Shown here piece by piece: positions 1 to 6,005 of a stretch of 6,800 bases of DNA. Location: assembly GCA_947459055.1 (NCBI GenBank), contig CANHCG010000094.1, positions 1-6,800 of the forward strand. Reading direction: 5' to 3'. How positions within the stretch are numbered: position 1 is the first letter of the stretch; each line of letters starts with the position of its first letter. This DNA comes from Cytophagaceae bacterium. GTDB taxonomy: Bacteria > Bacteroidota > Bacteroidia > Cytophagales > Spirosomataceae. A program made the position numbers and the translations under genes. The notes below the pieces were generated by a model. It had not been told where the DNA came from, searched no databases, and saw only the letters and a program-made list of their open reading frames with translations.

Positions 1-483
1 ATTATTGAAATGATTCAATGCCACCACGTAGCGATATACGTAATAGCGAATGGATGGAATTTCCGTTTCTCGACTTTTGGCTTGGATATCGATATCCTCA
101 AAATATTGGACCGCATCGTAGGAGATATGACCGAAGAGGCCATTGGCCATCGGCGAATCCCCCGTTTCTTTCGTATATGAAAAGCGTTCTGAAAAGCTTT
201 TCAGGGCTTGAACTGCGTCTTTTTTCTGGGCCAAAGGAAAAGTTTCCACGTGACCATCTGGAAAAGATTGAGTGACGGTCGAGTCATTCAGGATAAAACT
301 CGCGACAGGATCGAAGGCCATGTGCGAGAAACCGTGCTCCCGGCCATGGTAATCCGCGGATTCGAGAATCACGGAATTTTTATAGGCGGAACGAATCTTT
401 AGGAAAATACCGATGGGCGTCATGGTATCCGCCAACATCATTTTTCGAGAAGTCTGAACCTGTATTTTTTGCGTCGTAGACAT
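1..483 (-). CDS. trpE: Anthranilate synthase component I, N-terminal part (partial, runs off the window)
   Basis: TrpE makes anthranilate from chorismate, with ammonia supplied by the TrpG subunit; this is the first committed step of tryptophan synthesis in the cytoplasm. The 161 visible residues are the N-terminal regulatory domain. LADTMTP (17-23), ILESADYHG (39-47), an FDP motif (57-59) and GHISYDAVQYFED (118-130) match Bacteroidota TrpE. Glu41-Ser42 align with the LLES feedback motif where tryptophan binds in enteric TrpE, so end-product inhibition is likely retained. The chorismate-binding catalytic domain lies beyond position 1. ATG at 483 is chosen because homologues begin about 15 residues before the LADT motif and because a trp-type attenuator lies directly upstream. 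PabB is the main alternative, but the N-terminal motifs and the leader favour TrpE. Confidence 0.92.
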   Translation of the reverse strand, partial: MSTTQKIQVQTSRKMMLADTMTPIGIFLKIRSAYKNSVILESADYHGREHGFSHMAFDPVASFILNDSTVTQSFPDGHVETFPLAQKKDAVQALKSFSERFSYTKETGDSPMANGLFGHISYDAVQYFEDIDIQAKSRETEIPSIRYYVYRYVVALNHFNN

Positions 484-509
484 GTTTTTCAAAGGATAAC
501 AAAGGTAAT

Positions 510-541
510 AAAAAAGGCTTACTGATGAACAGCAAGCCTTT
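510..541 (-). terminator. Intrinsic terminator of the trp attenuator
   Basis: Read on the minus strand, AAAGGCTTGCTG (541-530), loop TTCAT (529-525) and CAGTAAGCCTTT (524-513) form a 12-bp stem with one G-U pair. It ends in a run of six T (515-510), three of them in the stem. It lies 27 bases before the trpE start and after the leader peptide, where an attenuator terminator should be. It would also stop read-through from the upstream purB-VOC unit. Confidence 0.88.
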
Positions 542-597
542 GTAAAACATATCATGTACACACAGCAAAACTGTTCAAGGATGCATTACCCTTGCCA
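526..597 (-). promoter_or_regulatory. trp leader RNA: pause hairpin and alternative antiterminator pairing
   Basis: Two mutually exclusive pairings can be drawn on the minus strand. CAAGG (594-590), just after the leader Trp codon, pairs with CCTTG (580-576) to give a 1:2-type pause hairpin whose loop contains the leader stop codon. TGAACAG (577-571) pairs with CTGTTCA (532-526), which takes the top of the terminator's 5' arm plus its loop and would weaken the terminator. The two share bases 576-577. A ribosome stalled at the Trp codon (597-595) would cover CAAGG and leave 577-571 free. A ribosome at the stop codon (588-586) would reach about 573 and mask it. The pairings were found by eye, without a folding calculation, and the antiterminator stem is short (7 bp plus a G-U). 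Confidence 0.6.
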
Positions 598-627
598 ACC
601 GTTTTTGTTGTATGCTGCTTTTGTCAT
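586..627 (-). CDS. trpL: trp operon leader peptide, 13 residues
   Basis: A short reading frame on the minus strand encodes MTKAAYNKNGWQG and then TAA. Its only tryptophan codon (597-595) is the eleventh of 13, three codons before the stop. It starts about 17 bases after the -7 promoter element, so it would be translated as soon as it is made, and it precedes a pause hairpin and a terminator before trpE. As in other Bacteroidota, there is no Shine-Dalgarno sequence; the start is preceded by an A-rich stretch. The position, the late Trp codon and the surrounding RNA structure support a regulatory leader peptide. A single Trp codon is fewer than the tandem pair of enteric trpL, so its identity rests on context. 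Confidence 0.68.
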   Translation of the reverse strand: MTKAAYNKNGWQG

Positions 628-643
628 TTTGTTTAATTTGCTA

Positions 644-673
644 CAAATGTAAAATGAAATCTCTTAAATCAAA
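644..673 (-). promoter_or_regulatory. trpE promoter (Bacteroidota sigma-ABfr type)
   Basis: On the minus strand, TTTG (673-670) and TACATTTG (651-644) fit the Bacteroidota -33 TTTG and -7 TAnnTTTG elements, with an 18-base spacer. Transcription would start near 637, about 10 bases before the leader peptide ATG. The -33 element is only 3 bases past the VOC stop codon, so the trp unit has its own promoter squeezed directly behind the previous gene. Confidence 0.72.
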
Positions 674-676
674 ATA

Positions 677-1072
677 TTAACCAATCAAATCCCACAAATT
701 TCCATATAAATCCGCGAAAACCAGCACCTTACCATATTCCTCCACCGATGGTCCACGCACAATTTCAATTCCCTGTTCCACTAAATTGAGATGCTCTTTC
801 TCAAAATCATCCGTATGCAAAAACAAGAAAACTCGACCACCTGTTTGGTTCCCAACTCGGGATTTCTGCTCTTCGGTGGCCGCTTTAGCTAATAACAATT
901 GGCAAGAACCTTCTCCCTTCGGTTGGACCAACACCCAGCGCTTCACATCGCTCAACACGGTATCTTCCACTAAACGAAATCCTAATTTCTGCGTATACCA
1001 AGCAATCGCCTCATCATAATCCGCCACCACAATGGCTACATGCATCATCCGTGGAAAAATATTAGCGCTCAT
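677..1072 (-). CDS. VOC-superfamily (glyoxalase/bleomycin-resistance fold) protein
   Basis: A 131-residue single-module protein of the vicinal-oxygen-chelate fold, built from two beta-alpha-beta-beta-beta halves. The first half opens with MMHVAIVVADYDEAIAWY (9-26) and LGF (30-32); the second starts at VFLFLHTDD (81-89) and ends in the typical FADLYGNLWDLIG (119-131). His11, Gln58, His86 and Asp128 sit where VOC enzymes carry metal ligands; the last is usually Glu. The substrate cannot be told from sequence: the family includes glyoxalase I, extradiol dioxygenases, epimerases and resistance proteins. The ATG at 1072 lies inside the purB 3' end (11-base overlap), suggesting translational coupling. 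Met9 or Met10 (ATG at 1048 or 1045) are alternative starts after the purB stop and would still give a full fold. Confidence 0.85.
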   Translation of the reverse strand: MSANIFPRMMHVAIVVADYDEAIAWYTQKLGFRLVEDTVLSDVKRWVLVQPKGEGSCQLLLAKAATEEQKSRVGNQTGGRVFLFLHTDDFEKEHLNLVEQGIEIVRGPSVEEYGKVLVFADLYGNLWDLIG

Positions 1073-2426
1073 CCCGACCTACGAAATTAAATGGGCTAAT
1101 CAACTTTAATTCAGCTTTGATAGCATCATTCACCGCCAAGCCATCAATAAAGGAATGAAACACCGCTTGGTCAATTTTCCCATGGTGTCGTGTTAATTCC
1201 TTCAAAGCCTCATAGGGTTTCGGATAAGCCTCGCGACGCAAAACCGTTTGAATCGCCTCCGCGATTACGACCCAATTATCCTCTAAATCCTGTTCGATTT
1301 TGCTCGCATTTAATTCCAATTTCCCTAGACCCCGCAAAAGGGAATTTAAGGAAATCAATGTATGGGCCAAAGGCATGCCCACATTGCGCAAGACCGTCGA
1401 ATCTGTCAAATCCCGTTGCAATCGAGAAATCGGCAATTTTGCCGACAAAAACTCAAAACCCGCATTCGCATAGGCAAAATTACCTTCCGCATTCTCGAAA
1501 TCGATCGGATTCACTTTATGGGGCATGGCAGAAGAGCCGATTTCCCCTGCTTTAATTTTTTGTTTAAAATAACCCATCGAGATGTATTGCCACATGTCCC
1601 GCGACAAGTCGATCAAAATCGTATTTAATCGTTTCAGTCCATCAAAATAGGCAGCCAGATTATCATAATGCTCGATTTGGGTCGTATACCGACTACGCGT
1701 AATGCCCAAAGATTCATGAAGGTTTTGAGCGAAAGAAGGCCAATCGACGCCTGGAAATGCGACATGATGCGCGTTAAAATTGCCCGTTGCCCCACCAAAT
1801 TTTCCAGTAAAAGGTACTTGAGCTAATAAATCCAATTGACGCATTAAACGCTCCACAAATACTTGAATTTCTTTACCTAAGCGTGTGGGAGAAGCGGGTT
1901 GGCCATGGGTATGTGCCAACAAAGGAATCGCCTTCCAAGCCTCCGCATATTCACCTAATTGTTTCGCCACCGCTACATAGGCTGGCAACATATGTACTTT
2001 ATGTGCCTCCGCGATTGACATCGGGATGGCCGTATTATTAATATCTTGGGAGGTTAATCCGAAGTGAATAAACTCGACAAAAGGAGCCATATCGCCATAA
2101 TTGGCCGATAAACCCAGCATTTTTTCTTTGATAAAATATTCCACGGCCTTCACGTCGTGGTTCGTTACTTTTTCTGTATCCTTGATCCATTGAGCATCTT
2201 GCTCGGTGAAGGAAAGGTACATGTCGCGCAAATCGGTAAAAGCCGCCTTCGGGAAATTCGCCAAAGGAGCCAATGGGATTTCGCACAGGGCGATGAAATA
2301 TTCGATTTCGACCCGCACGCGGTACTGAATCAATCCGAATTCTGAAAAGTAAGGGGCGAGGGCCTCGGTTTGCCGACGGTAACGTCCGTCCACAGGAGAG
2401 ATGGCACTTAATACATTTAATTCCAT
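1062..2426 (-). CDS. purB: Adenylosuccinate lyase
   Basis: PurB catalyses two steps of purine synthesis: SAICAR to AICAR plus fumarate, and adenylosuccinate to AMP plus fumarate. It is a cytoplasmic homotetramer of the fumarase/aspartase superfamily. At 454 residues it matches the length of the E. coli-type enzyme (about 456), and the N-terminus (SPVDGRY, 10-16) is of that type. Superfamily blocks are present: LTSQD (124-128), HTHGQPASPT with the likely catalytic His174 (172-181), and the signature loop GSSAMPHKVNP (297-307) with the catalytic serine. SRLQRDLTDSTVLRN (334-348) completes the active site. The gene is intact. A -7 promoter element lies 18 bases upstream. Its 3' end overlaps the VOC gene, so the two are probably co-transcribed. 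The histidine kinase gene diverges from it across 89 bases. Confidence 0.97.
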   Translation of the reverse strand: MELNVLSAISPVDGRYRRQTEALAPYFSEFGLIQYRVRVEIEYFIALCEIPLAPLANFPKAAFTDLRDMYLSFTEQDAQWIKDTEKVTNHDVKAVEYFIKEKMLGLSANYGDMAPFVEFIHFGLTSQDINNTAIPMSIAEAHKVHMLPAYVAVAKQLGEYAEAWKAIPLLAHTHGQPASPTRLGKEIQVFVERLMRQLDLLAQVPFTGKFGGATGNFNAHHVAFPGVDWPSFAQNLHESLGITRSRYTTQIEHYDNLAAYFDGLKRLNTILIDLSRDMWQYISMGYFKQKIKAGEIGSSAMPHKVNPIDFENAEGNFAYANAGFEFLSAKLPISRLQRDLTDSTVLRNVGMPLAHTLISLNSLLRGLGKLELNASKIEQDLEDNWVVIAEAIQTVLRREAYPKPYEALKELTRHHGKIDQAVFHSFIDGLAVNDAIKAELKLISPFNFVGRDER

Positions 2427-2443
2427 GCGTCTATATCAAAAAG

Positions 2444-2451
2444 CAAAGGTA
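2444..2451 (-). promoter_or_regulatory. Probable purB promoter, -7 element
   Basis: TACCTTTG on the minus strand matches TAnnTTTG exactly and would start transcription near 2437, about 11 bases before the purB ATG. No clear TTTG or TTG is found 17-23 bases further upstream, so only the -7 half is supported. Confidence 0.55.
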
Positions 2452-2515
2452 CAAAATTTGTATTTATTTAGGCGATTCATGAATTTTTATTGAAATTCGT
2501 GTAAAATAAATTCAC

Positions 2516-3544
2516 ATGCTAAGTCCTCGTTATTTATCCATTGTATTGGCCATTGTGATTGCGGGAGTAAGTACCGCATTTATTTCATTTTTACCTACGA
2601 CCGATTTAACTACGCTTTTCGTTTGCTTCATCTCTTGCCTGATTTTTGGTTCTGTACTTATTTATTTTGCTTTGGATTATTTGGTTTTCAAAGAGGTAAA
2701 CCAATTGTACGACCGCATCAAGCAAATCAAGAAAAAGAATTTCTCCGTCATCCCACGCAAGCAATTGATCGAAAAGGAAAATCCGATCGAATTATTGAAA
2801 CAAGAATTAGACTCCTATGTAACCACGAAAGAGGATGAGGTAAAAGAGCTTAAGAAAGCTGCCAAATATCGTCAGGAATTTTTGGCAGATGTATCCCACG
2901 AATTAAAAACCCCGATTTTTGCCGCACAAGGATTCGTTCATACGCTGCTCGATAATCCCGAAGAGGAGCTTGAAATCCGGACCAAATTCCTCGAAAAAGC
3001 TGCAAAAAGTTTAGATGGCTTGGATGAATTAGTTAAGGATTTATTGACCGTCTCTCAAATCGAAACCGGGGCAATTAAAATCTCGAAAAAGCCCTTAGAT
3101 CTCCGGCCTGTTATTCTAGAAATTTTTGAACAATTAGAGGCGAAAGCCAAAAAGAAAAATATCTCGCTAAAATTGACCGGCAAAGAGGGCCCTTTGACTG
3201 TGAAAGCAGATCCCCAACGCATCGAGCAGGTGCTGATTAATTTAATCGACAATGGGATTAAATACGGGAATCCAGAGGGGAAAGTGAGTGTGTTCGTCGA
3301 GGAACGGAAAAAAATGTTTCAAATCATTGTGCGAGATAACGGCCCTGGAATTTCCAGTGAACATTTACCCCGCTTATTTGAACGATTCTACCGAGTAGAC
3401 AAAAGTCGGGCCAAACAAAGCGGCGGTTCCGGCCTAGGATTATCCATCGTGAAACACATCGTCAAAGCCCATGGAAGTCAAATCACGGTCCTTTCCAAAA
3501 TCGACAAGGGAACTTCCTTTTCTTTTAAATTAGAAAAAGCCTAA
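2516..3544 (+). CDS. Membrane sensor histidine kinase (PhoR/WalK-like)
   Basis: A 342-residue kinase of a two-component system. Two N-terminal membrane helices (about 7-26 and 33-55) are separated by only about six residues, so there is almost no periplasmic sensor. Residues 58-118 are charged and helical, a juxtamembrane/coiled-coil linker; a clear HAMP domain is not obvious. HisKA carries the phospho-acceptor His128 in SHELKTP (127-133), with Glu129 and Thr132 in the E-x-x-T arrangement used for phosphatase activity. HATPase_c has an N box (NLIDNGIKY, 242-250), G1 (DNGPGI, 274-279), F box (FERFYRVDKSR, 288-298) and G2 (GGSGLGLSIVKHI, 303-315). All catalytic motifs look intact, so it should be active. 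No response regulator is within the window, and the signal is unknown. The ATG at 2516 directly precedes the first membrane helix. Confidence 0.93.
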   Translation: MLSPRYLSIVLAIVIAGVSTAFISFLPTTDLTTLFVCFISCLIFGSVLIYFALDYLVFKEVNQLYDRIKQIKKKNFSVIPRKQLIEKENPIELLKQELDSYVTTKEDEVKELKKAAKYRQEFLADVSHELKTPIFAAQGFVHTLLDNPEEELEIRTKFLEKAAKSLDGLDELVKDLLTVSQIETGAIKISKKPLDLRPVILEIFEQLEAKAKKKNISLKLTGKEGPLTVKADPQRIEQVLINLIDNGIKYGNPEGKVSVFVEERKKMFQIIVRDNGPGISSEHLPRLFERFYRVDKSRAKQSGGSGLGLSIVKHIVKAHGSQITVLSKIDKGTSFSFKLEKA

Positions 3545-3644
3545 TTGATTACTGGCTTGTGCGCGCTAAAAATTTAGCTAAACGCTGATGTAGGAAAATT
3601 TGCCAAAACTAAAATTTCTCCCGCAAACCTGCCAAAAAATAAAC

Positions 3645-4718
3645 CTATGATTGAGCGCCTTCAGTCAAGCGTTCGGCATTTTCAGCAATCCGCAATTGCT
3701 CAATGAATTCTCCGATTTCCCCATCCATCACCACCGGTAAATTATAGACCGTCAAACCGATGCGATGATCTGTTACGCGGCCTTGTGGATAATTGTAGGT
3801 ACGAATTTTATCGGAACGGTCGCCTGAGCCTACCATCGATTTTCGGTTCCCTGCAATTTCCGCGTTCCGTTTCGCTAATTCAATTTCATATAGACGTGAC
3901 CGTAAGACGGTCATCGCTTTATCAAAGTTCTTGATTTGGGAACGTTCATCCTGACATTGTACCACTAAGCCAGACGGGATGTGCGTCACCCGCACCGCTG
4001 AATAAGTGGTATTTACGGATTGTCCACCGGCACCAGAAGAACAGAAGGTATCTTTTCTGATATCGTTCATATTGATTTGCACATCTACCTCATCGGCTTC
4101 TGGCAATACGGCCACGGAGGCGGCTGAGGTATGAATACGTCCTTGTGATTCGGTAGCGGGCACGCGTTGCACGCGATGAACACCGGATTCAAATTTCAAT
4201 TTAGCATATACGTCTTCCCCTTGAACCGAAGCAATAATCTCTTTGTATCCTCCGGCGGTTCCTTCGGTGAAATCCATGATTTGGAAAGTCCAACCCATTT
4301 TTTCCGCAAATCGCTGGTACATTCGGAAGATGTCTCCGGCAAAGATAGATGCTTCGTCACCCCCTGTTCCGCCACGTACCTCGAGGATACAGTCTTTGGA
4401 ATCATTCGGATCGCGAGGAATGAGCATTTCCTTTAACAATTCTTGTAATTCTTTCTCTTTGGGAATTAATTCTTCTAATTCCGACTTAGCCATGTCGCGA
4501 AAATCTTCGTCTTTTTCGGTGGCGATGACTTCTTTGGCTTCGTCGATGGACTGAAGGGTTTGTTGGTACGCCAAATACTGATCCACAATTTTTTGCAGAT
4601 CCTTATATTCTTTACTTAAGGTCTTGAATTTTTTGAGGTCGGATACGACCTCAGGCATGGCAATTTGTTGTTCTACTTCTAAAAAACGCTCCCTAATGGC
4701 CTCCAGCTGCTCCAGCAT
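3645..4718 (-). CDS. prfA: Peptide chain release factor 1
   Basis: RF1 recognises UAA and UAG in the ribosomal A site and triggers release of the finished protein. At 357 residues it has the usual length. The N-terminal coiled-coil domain (about 1-110) is followed by [15 protein letters not shown] (115-129). The stop-codon reading motif is PAT (187-189), the PxT form that separates RF1 from RF2 (SPF). The catalytic loop is GAGGQSVN (229-236), with Gln233 as the residue methylated by PrmC in other bacteria. [20 protein letters not shown] (295-314) is the usual RF1 C-terminal block. Ser234 follows GGQ where enteric RF1 has His; from memory this is normal in Bacteroidota. No prmC or hemA neighbour is visible, unlike in enteric bacteria. 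It has its own promoter, overlapping that of the divergent lipoprotein gene. Confidence 0.97.
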   Translation of the reverse strand: MLEQLEAIRERFLEVEQQIAMPEVVSDLKKFKTLSKEYKDLQKIVDQYLAYQQTLQSIDEAKEVIATEKDEDFRDMAKSELEELIPKEKELQELLKEMLIPRDPNDSKDCILEVRGGTGGDEASIFAGDIFRMYQRFAEKMGWTFQIMDFTEGTAGGYKEIIASVQGEDVYAKLKFESGVHRVQRVPATESQGRIHTSAASVAVLPEADEVDVQINMNDIRKDTFCSSGAGGQSVNTTYSAVRVTHIPSGLVVQCQDERSQIKNFDKAMTVLRSRLYEIELAKRNAEIAGNRKSMVGSGDRSDKIRTYNYPQGRVTDHRIGLTVYNLPVVMDGEIGEFIEQLRIAENAERLTEGAQS

Positions 4719-4739
4719 ACATGTTCTATTTTAAAAATC

Positions 4740-4772
4740 TTTGCAAAGATAACAATTAGTTGAATACCTTTG
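4740..4772 (+). promoter_or_regulatory. Promoter of the lipoprotein gene
   Basis: TTTG (4740-4743), a 21-base spacer and TACCTTTG (4765-4772) match the Bacteroidota -33/-7 consensus. Transcription would start near 4779, about 11 bases before the ATG at 4790. This promoter also rules out the TTG codon at 4760 as start, because it lies upstream of the transcription start. The -33 element is half of a perfect 14-base palindrome, ATCTTTGCAAAGAT (4737-4750). Confidence 0.72.
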
Positions 4773-4777
4773 TGCAA
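4744..4777 (-). promoter_or_regulatory. Promoter of prfA
   Basis: On the minus strand, TATCTTTG (4751-4744) is an exact TAnnTTTG -7 element. A TTG (4777-4775) stands 23 bases upstream, at the long end of the accepted spacing. Transcription would start near 4737, giving a leader of about 19 bases. The element lies wholly inside the opposing promoter of the lipoprotein gene. Confidence 0.62.
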
Positions 4778-4789
4778 CCCATTTTTATT

Positions 4790-5242
4790 ATGAACATTTC
4801 TCGATTCCTGCCCCTATTGTGTATTTCCATCTGTTTGGCCTGTGATTTTTCGCACCGGATTGATACGAGTGCAGCTGTCAAGGAAATGAAAGCTCGGCAA
4901 GTAAAACGCGTCCTTCCTGAGCAAATTGTTGCCCAAGTAGATGCCTGGGGACAAGCCTTAGAAAAAAATCCAAAAGGCCTTTCGGCCGAAATCAAGTTTA
5001 AAACCTACCAAGGGTCGGCTGAAAAACTCATCCAACAAGTGTCCGACAAAAAATTAAAAGAGGTGCTGGACGCCATTTCATACAGCCTTTCGCAAAAACA
5101 AAGCATTCCACCCAGTATCCAAAAAAACGCCGCGGGGGATAGCCTATTTTATATTTTCCAGCAAGCCAATGGTGAAACGACCTTGTACGGATTTAGTAAA
5201 TCATCGGTCATTCAACACATGGACAGACCCCTTATCAAATAG
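4790..5242 (+). CDS. Small probable lipoprotein of unknown function
   Basis: A 150-residue protein I do not recognise with confidence. It begins MNISRFLPLLCISICLAC, a short hydrophobic signal ending in Cys18, which would be the lipidated residue after cleavage by signal peptidase II; the -3 residue is Cys15 rather than the usual Leu, so the lipobox is imperfect. The mature part is mostly charged helix (about 28-105, rich in Lys, Glu and Gln), then a short strand-like tail with GDSLFYIF (116-123) and TLYGFSKSSVIQHM (131-144). The head (EMKARQVKRVLPEQ, 32-45) and tail loosely recall the DUF3365/Tll0287-like periplasmic family, but there is no CxxCH haem site; this is only a weak impression. It has its own promoter, and its stop overlaps the 3' end of the convergent DUF2520 gene by 8 bases. 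The ATG at 4790 is preferred over the upstream TTG at 4760 because of the promoter position and the signal peptide. Confidence 0.72.
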   Translation: MNISRFLPLLCISICLACDFSHRIDTSAAVKEMKARQVKRVLPEQIVAQVDAWGQALEKNPKGLSAEIKFKTYQGSAEKLIQQVSDKKLKEVLDAISYSLSQKQSIPPSIQKNAAGDSLFYIFQQANGETTLYGFSKSSVIQHMDRPLIK

Positions 5243-6002
5243 CAGATCGCTGGGACAATAAGGCCATTTGCTTATAAATTTCCTGCATTTCAGGTTTTTC
5301 GAGGAAGGCCAGGGTTTCGTAATTCAACTGAATCGGGGCGGAAGGTATCGCCTGTTGGGTAAAAAACGCCTTCATGTGATTTTCCACCACTCCTTGAATT
5401 AATTGGGTATCTAGATCGATGGAATCGAGCAATTGTTTCGCCTGAGTCCATAATTGATTCGTAAATACGCCGGCTAATTGCATCGCCAAAAAGATCTTTT
5501 TCCGTTCCTCGCCATTGACGACATAAATGGCATCTGAGATATCTTTGGCCAAGGTGACTAGGGTAACTTCGGTTTCTTCGACGAGCACTTCGACGCAAAT
5601 CGGCATGTGAGCCAAGGAAATTTTACGGCCAGTGCTGAGTTGCTGGACAGGAAAAAAGACCCCCATTTGGTTCATGCTCTCGCGTAGCGGGTCGTACATG
5701 ACCATTGCCTCCGCCAAAGCCGCGGTGCCAGAAACTAAGACTAGGGTGCCGTATTTGGGCAAAAGTAATTCAGAAAGAACTTGGGCATAAGCCGTCTCGG
5801 GGATGCAAAGAAAAAAGACCTCGGACGTGGATTCGGAAAAGTCTAAATGTTCTTGGACCTGGGCATTGTAACAAAAGGAAACGACCTCTTTGGCTTTTTG
5901 GGGATCGCGGCTAAATACTTCTTGGACCGAATTTCCTGCGTTTTCTAAGGCTTGGGCTAAATGCCAGGCGACATGTCCGGCGCCGATGAATGAAATCTTC
6001 AT
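5235..6002 (-). CDS. Rossmann-like and DUF2520 domain protein (putative NAD(P)-dependent oxidoreductase)
   Basis: A 255-residue protein with an N-terminal dinucleotide-binding fold: MKISFIGAGHVAWHLAQAL (1-19) carries the GxGxxA loop (Gly7-Ala12), and the second strand ends in VFSRDPQKA (29-37), where Ser31-Arg32 suggests NADP(H) rather than NAD(H). LCIPETAY (65-72) and VSGTAAL follow as in ProC/6-phosphogluconate-dehydrogenase-like proteins. GVFFPVQQLS is the Bacteroidota form of the domain linker, and the C-terminal part is the helical DUF2520 dimerisation domain. The family (COG5495) has no proven reaction as far as I know; the fold suggests reduction of a small imine or ketone. It starts 3 bases after the HNH gene stop, so the two are almost certainly one transcript. 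Its stop overlaps the convergent lipoprotein gene. Confidence 0.88.
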   Translation of the reverse strand: MKISFIGAGHVAWHLAQALENAGNSVQEVFSRDPQKAKEVVSFCYNAQVQEHLDFSESTSEVFFLCIPETAYAQVLSELLLPKYGTLVLVSGTAALAEAMVMYDPLRESMNQMGVFFPVQQLSTGRKISLAHMPICVEVLVEETEVTLVTLAKDISDAIYVVNGEERKKIFLAMQLAGVFTNQLWTQAKQLLDSIDLDTQLIQGVVENHMKAFFTQQAIPSAPIQLNYETLAFLEKPEMQEIYKQMALLSQRSAI

Positions 6003-6005
6003 AAA

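Noticed and set aside
84..97. 14-base palindrome GGATATCGATATCC
   Set aside because: It lies inside the trpE coding sequence where it encodes the conserved ED-I-D-I stretch, so codon choice explains it.
380..568. 62-residue minus-strand frame beginning MLCVHDMFYKG in the trp leader region
   Set aside because: It needs a TTG start, runs through the terminator hairpin and overlaps trpE in another frame. It has no Trp codon and no family features. The 13-residue frame at 586-627 fits the attenuator better.
1190..1628. Longer plus-strand frames opposite purB, and similar ones opposite prfA
   Set aside because: They are antisense shadows of conserved coding sequence with no recognisable domains, starts or promoters.
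3565..3578. Inverted repeat GCTAAAAATTTAGC in the 100-base convergent gap between the histidine kinase and prfA
   Set aside because: The stem is short and A/T-rich with a 2-base loop and no T run on either strand. The neighbouring AAATTT repeats (3595-3620) are also not followed by T. I do not call a terminator here and see nothing else in this gap.
4014..4023. Ser instead of His after the GGQ motif of release factor 1
   Set aside because: From memory this is the normal form in Bacteroidota RF1, and the catalytic Gly-Gly-Gln is intact, so it is not an anomaly.
4760..4789. TTG start at 4760 for the lipoprotein
   Set aside because: It lies upstream of the predicted transcription start and would put ten non-signal residues before a typical lipoprotein signal peptide; the ATG at 4790 is better.
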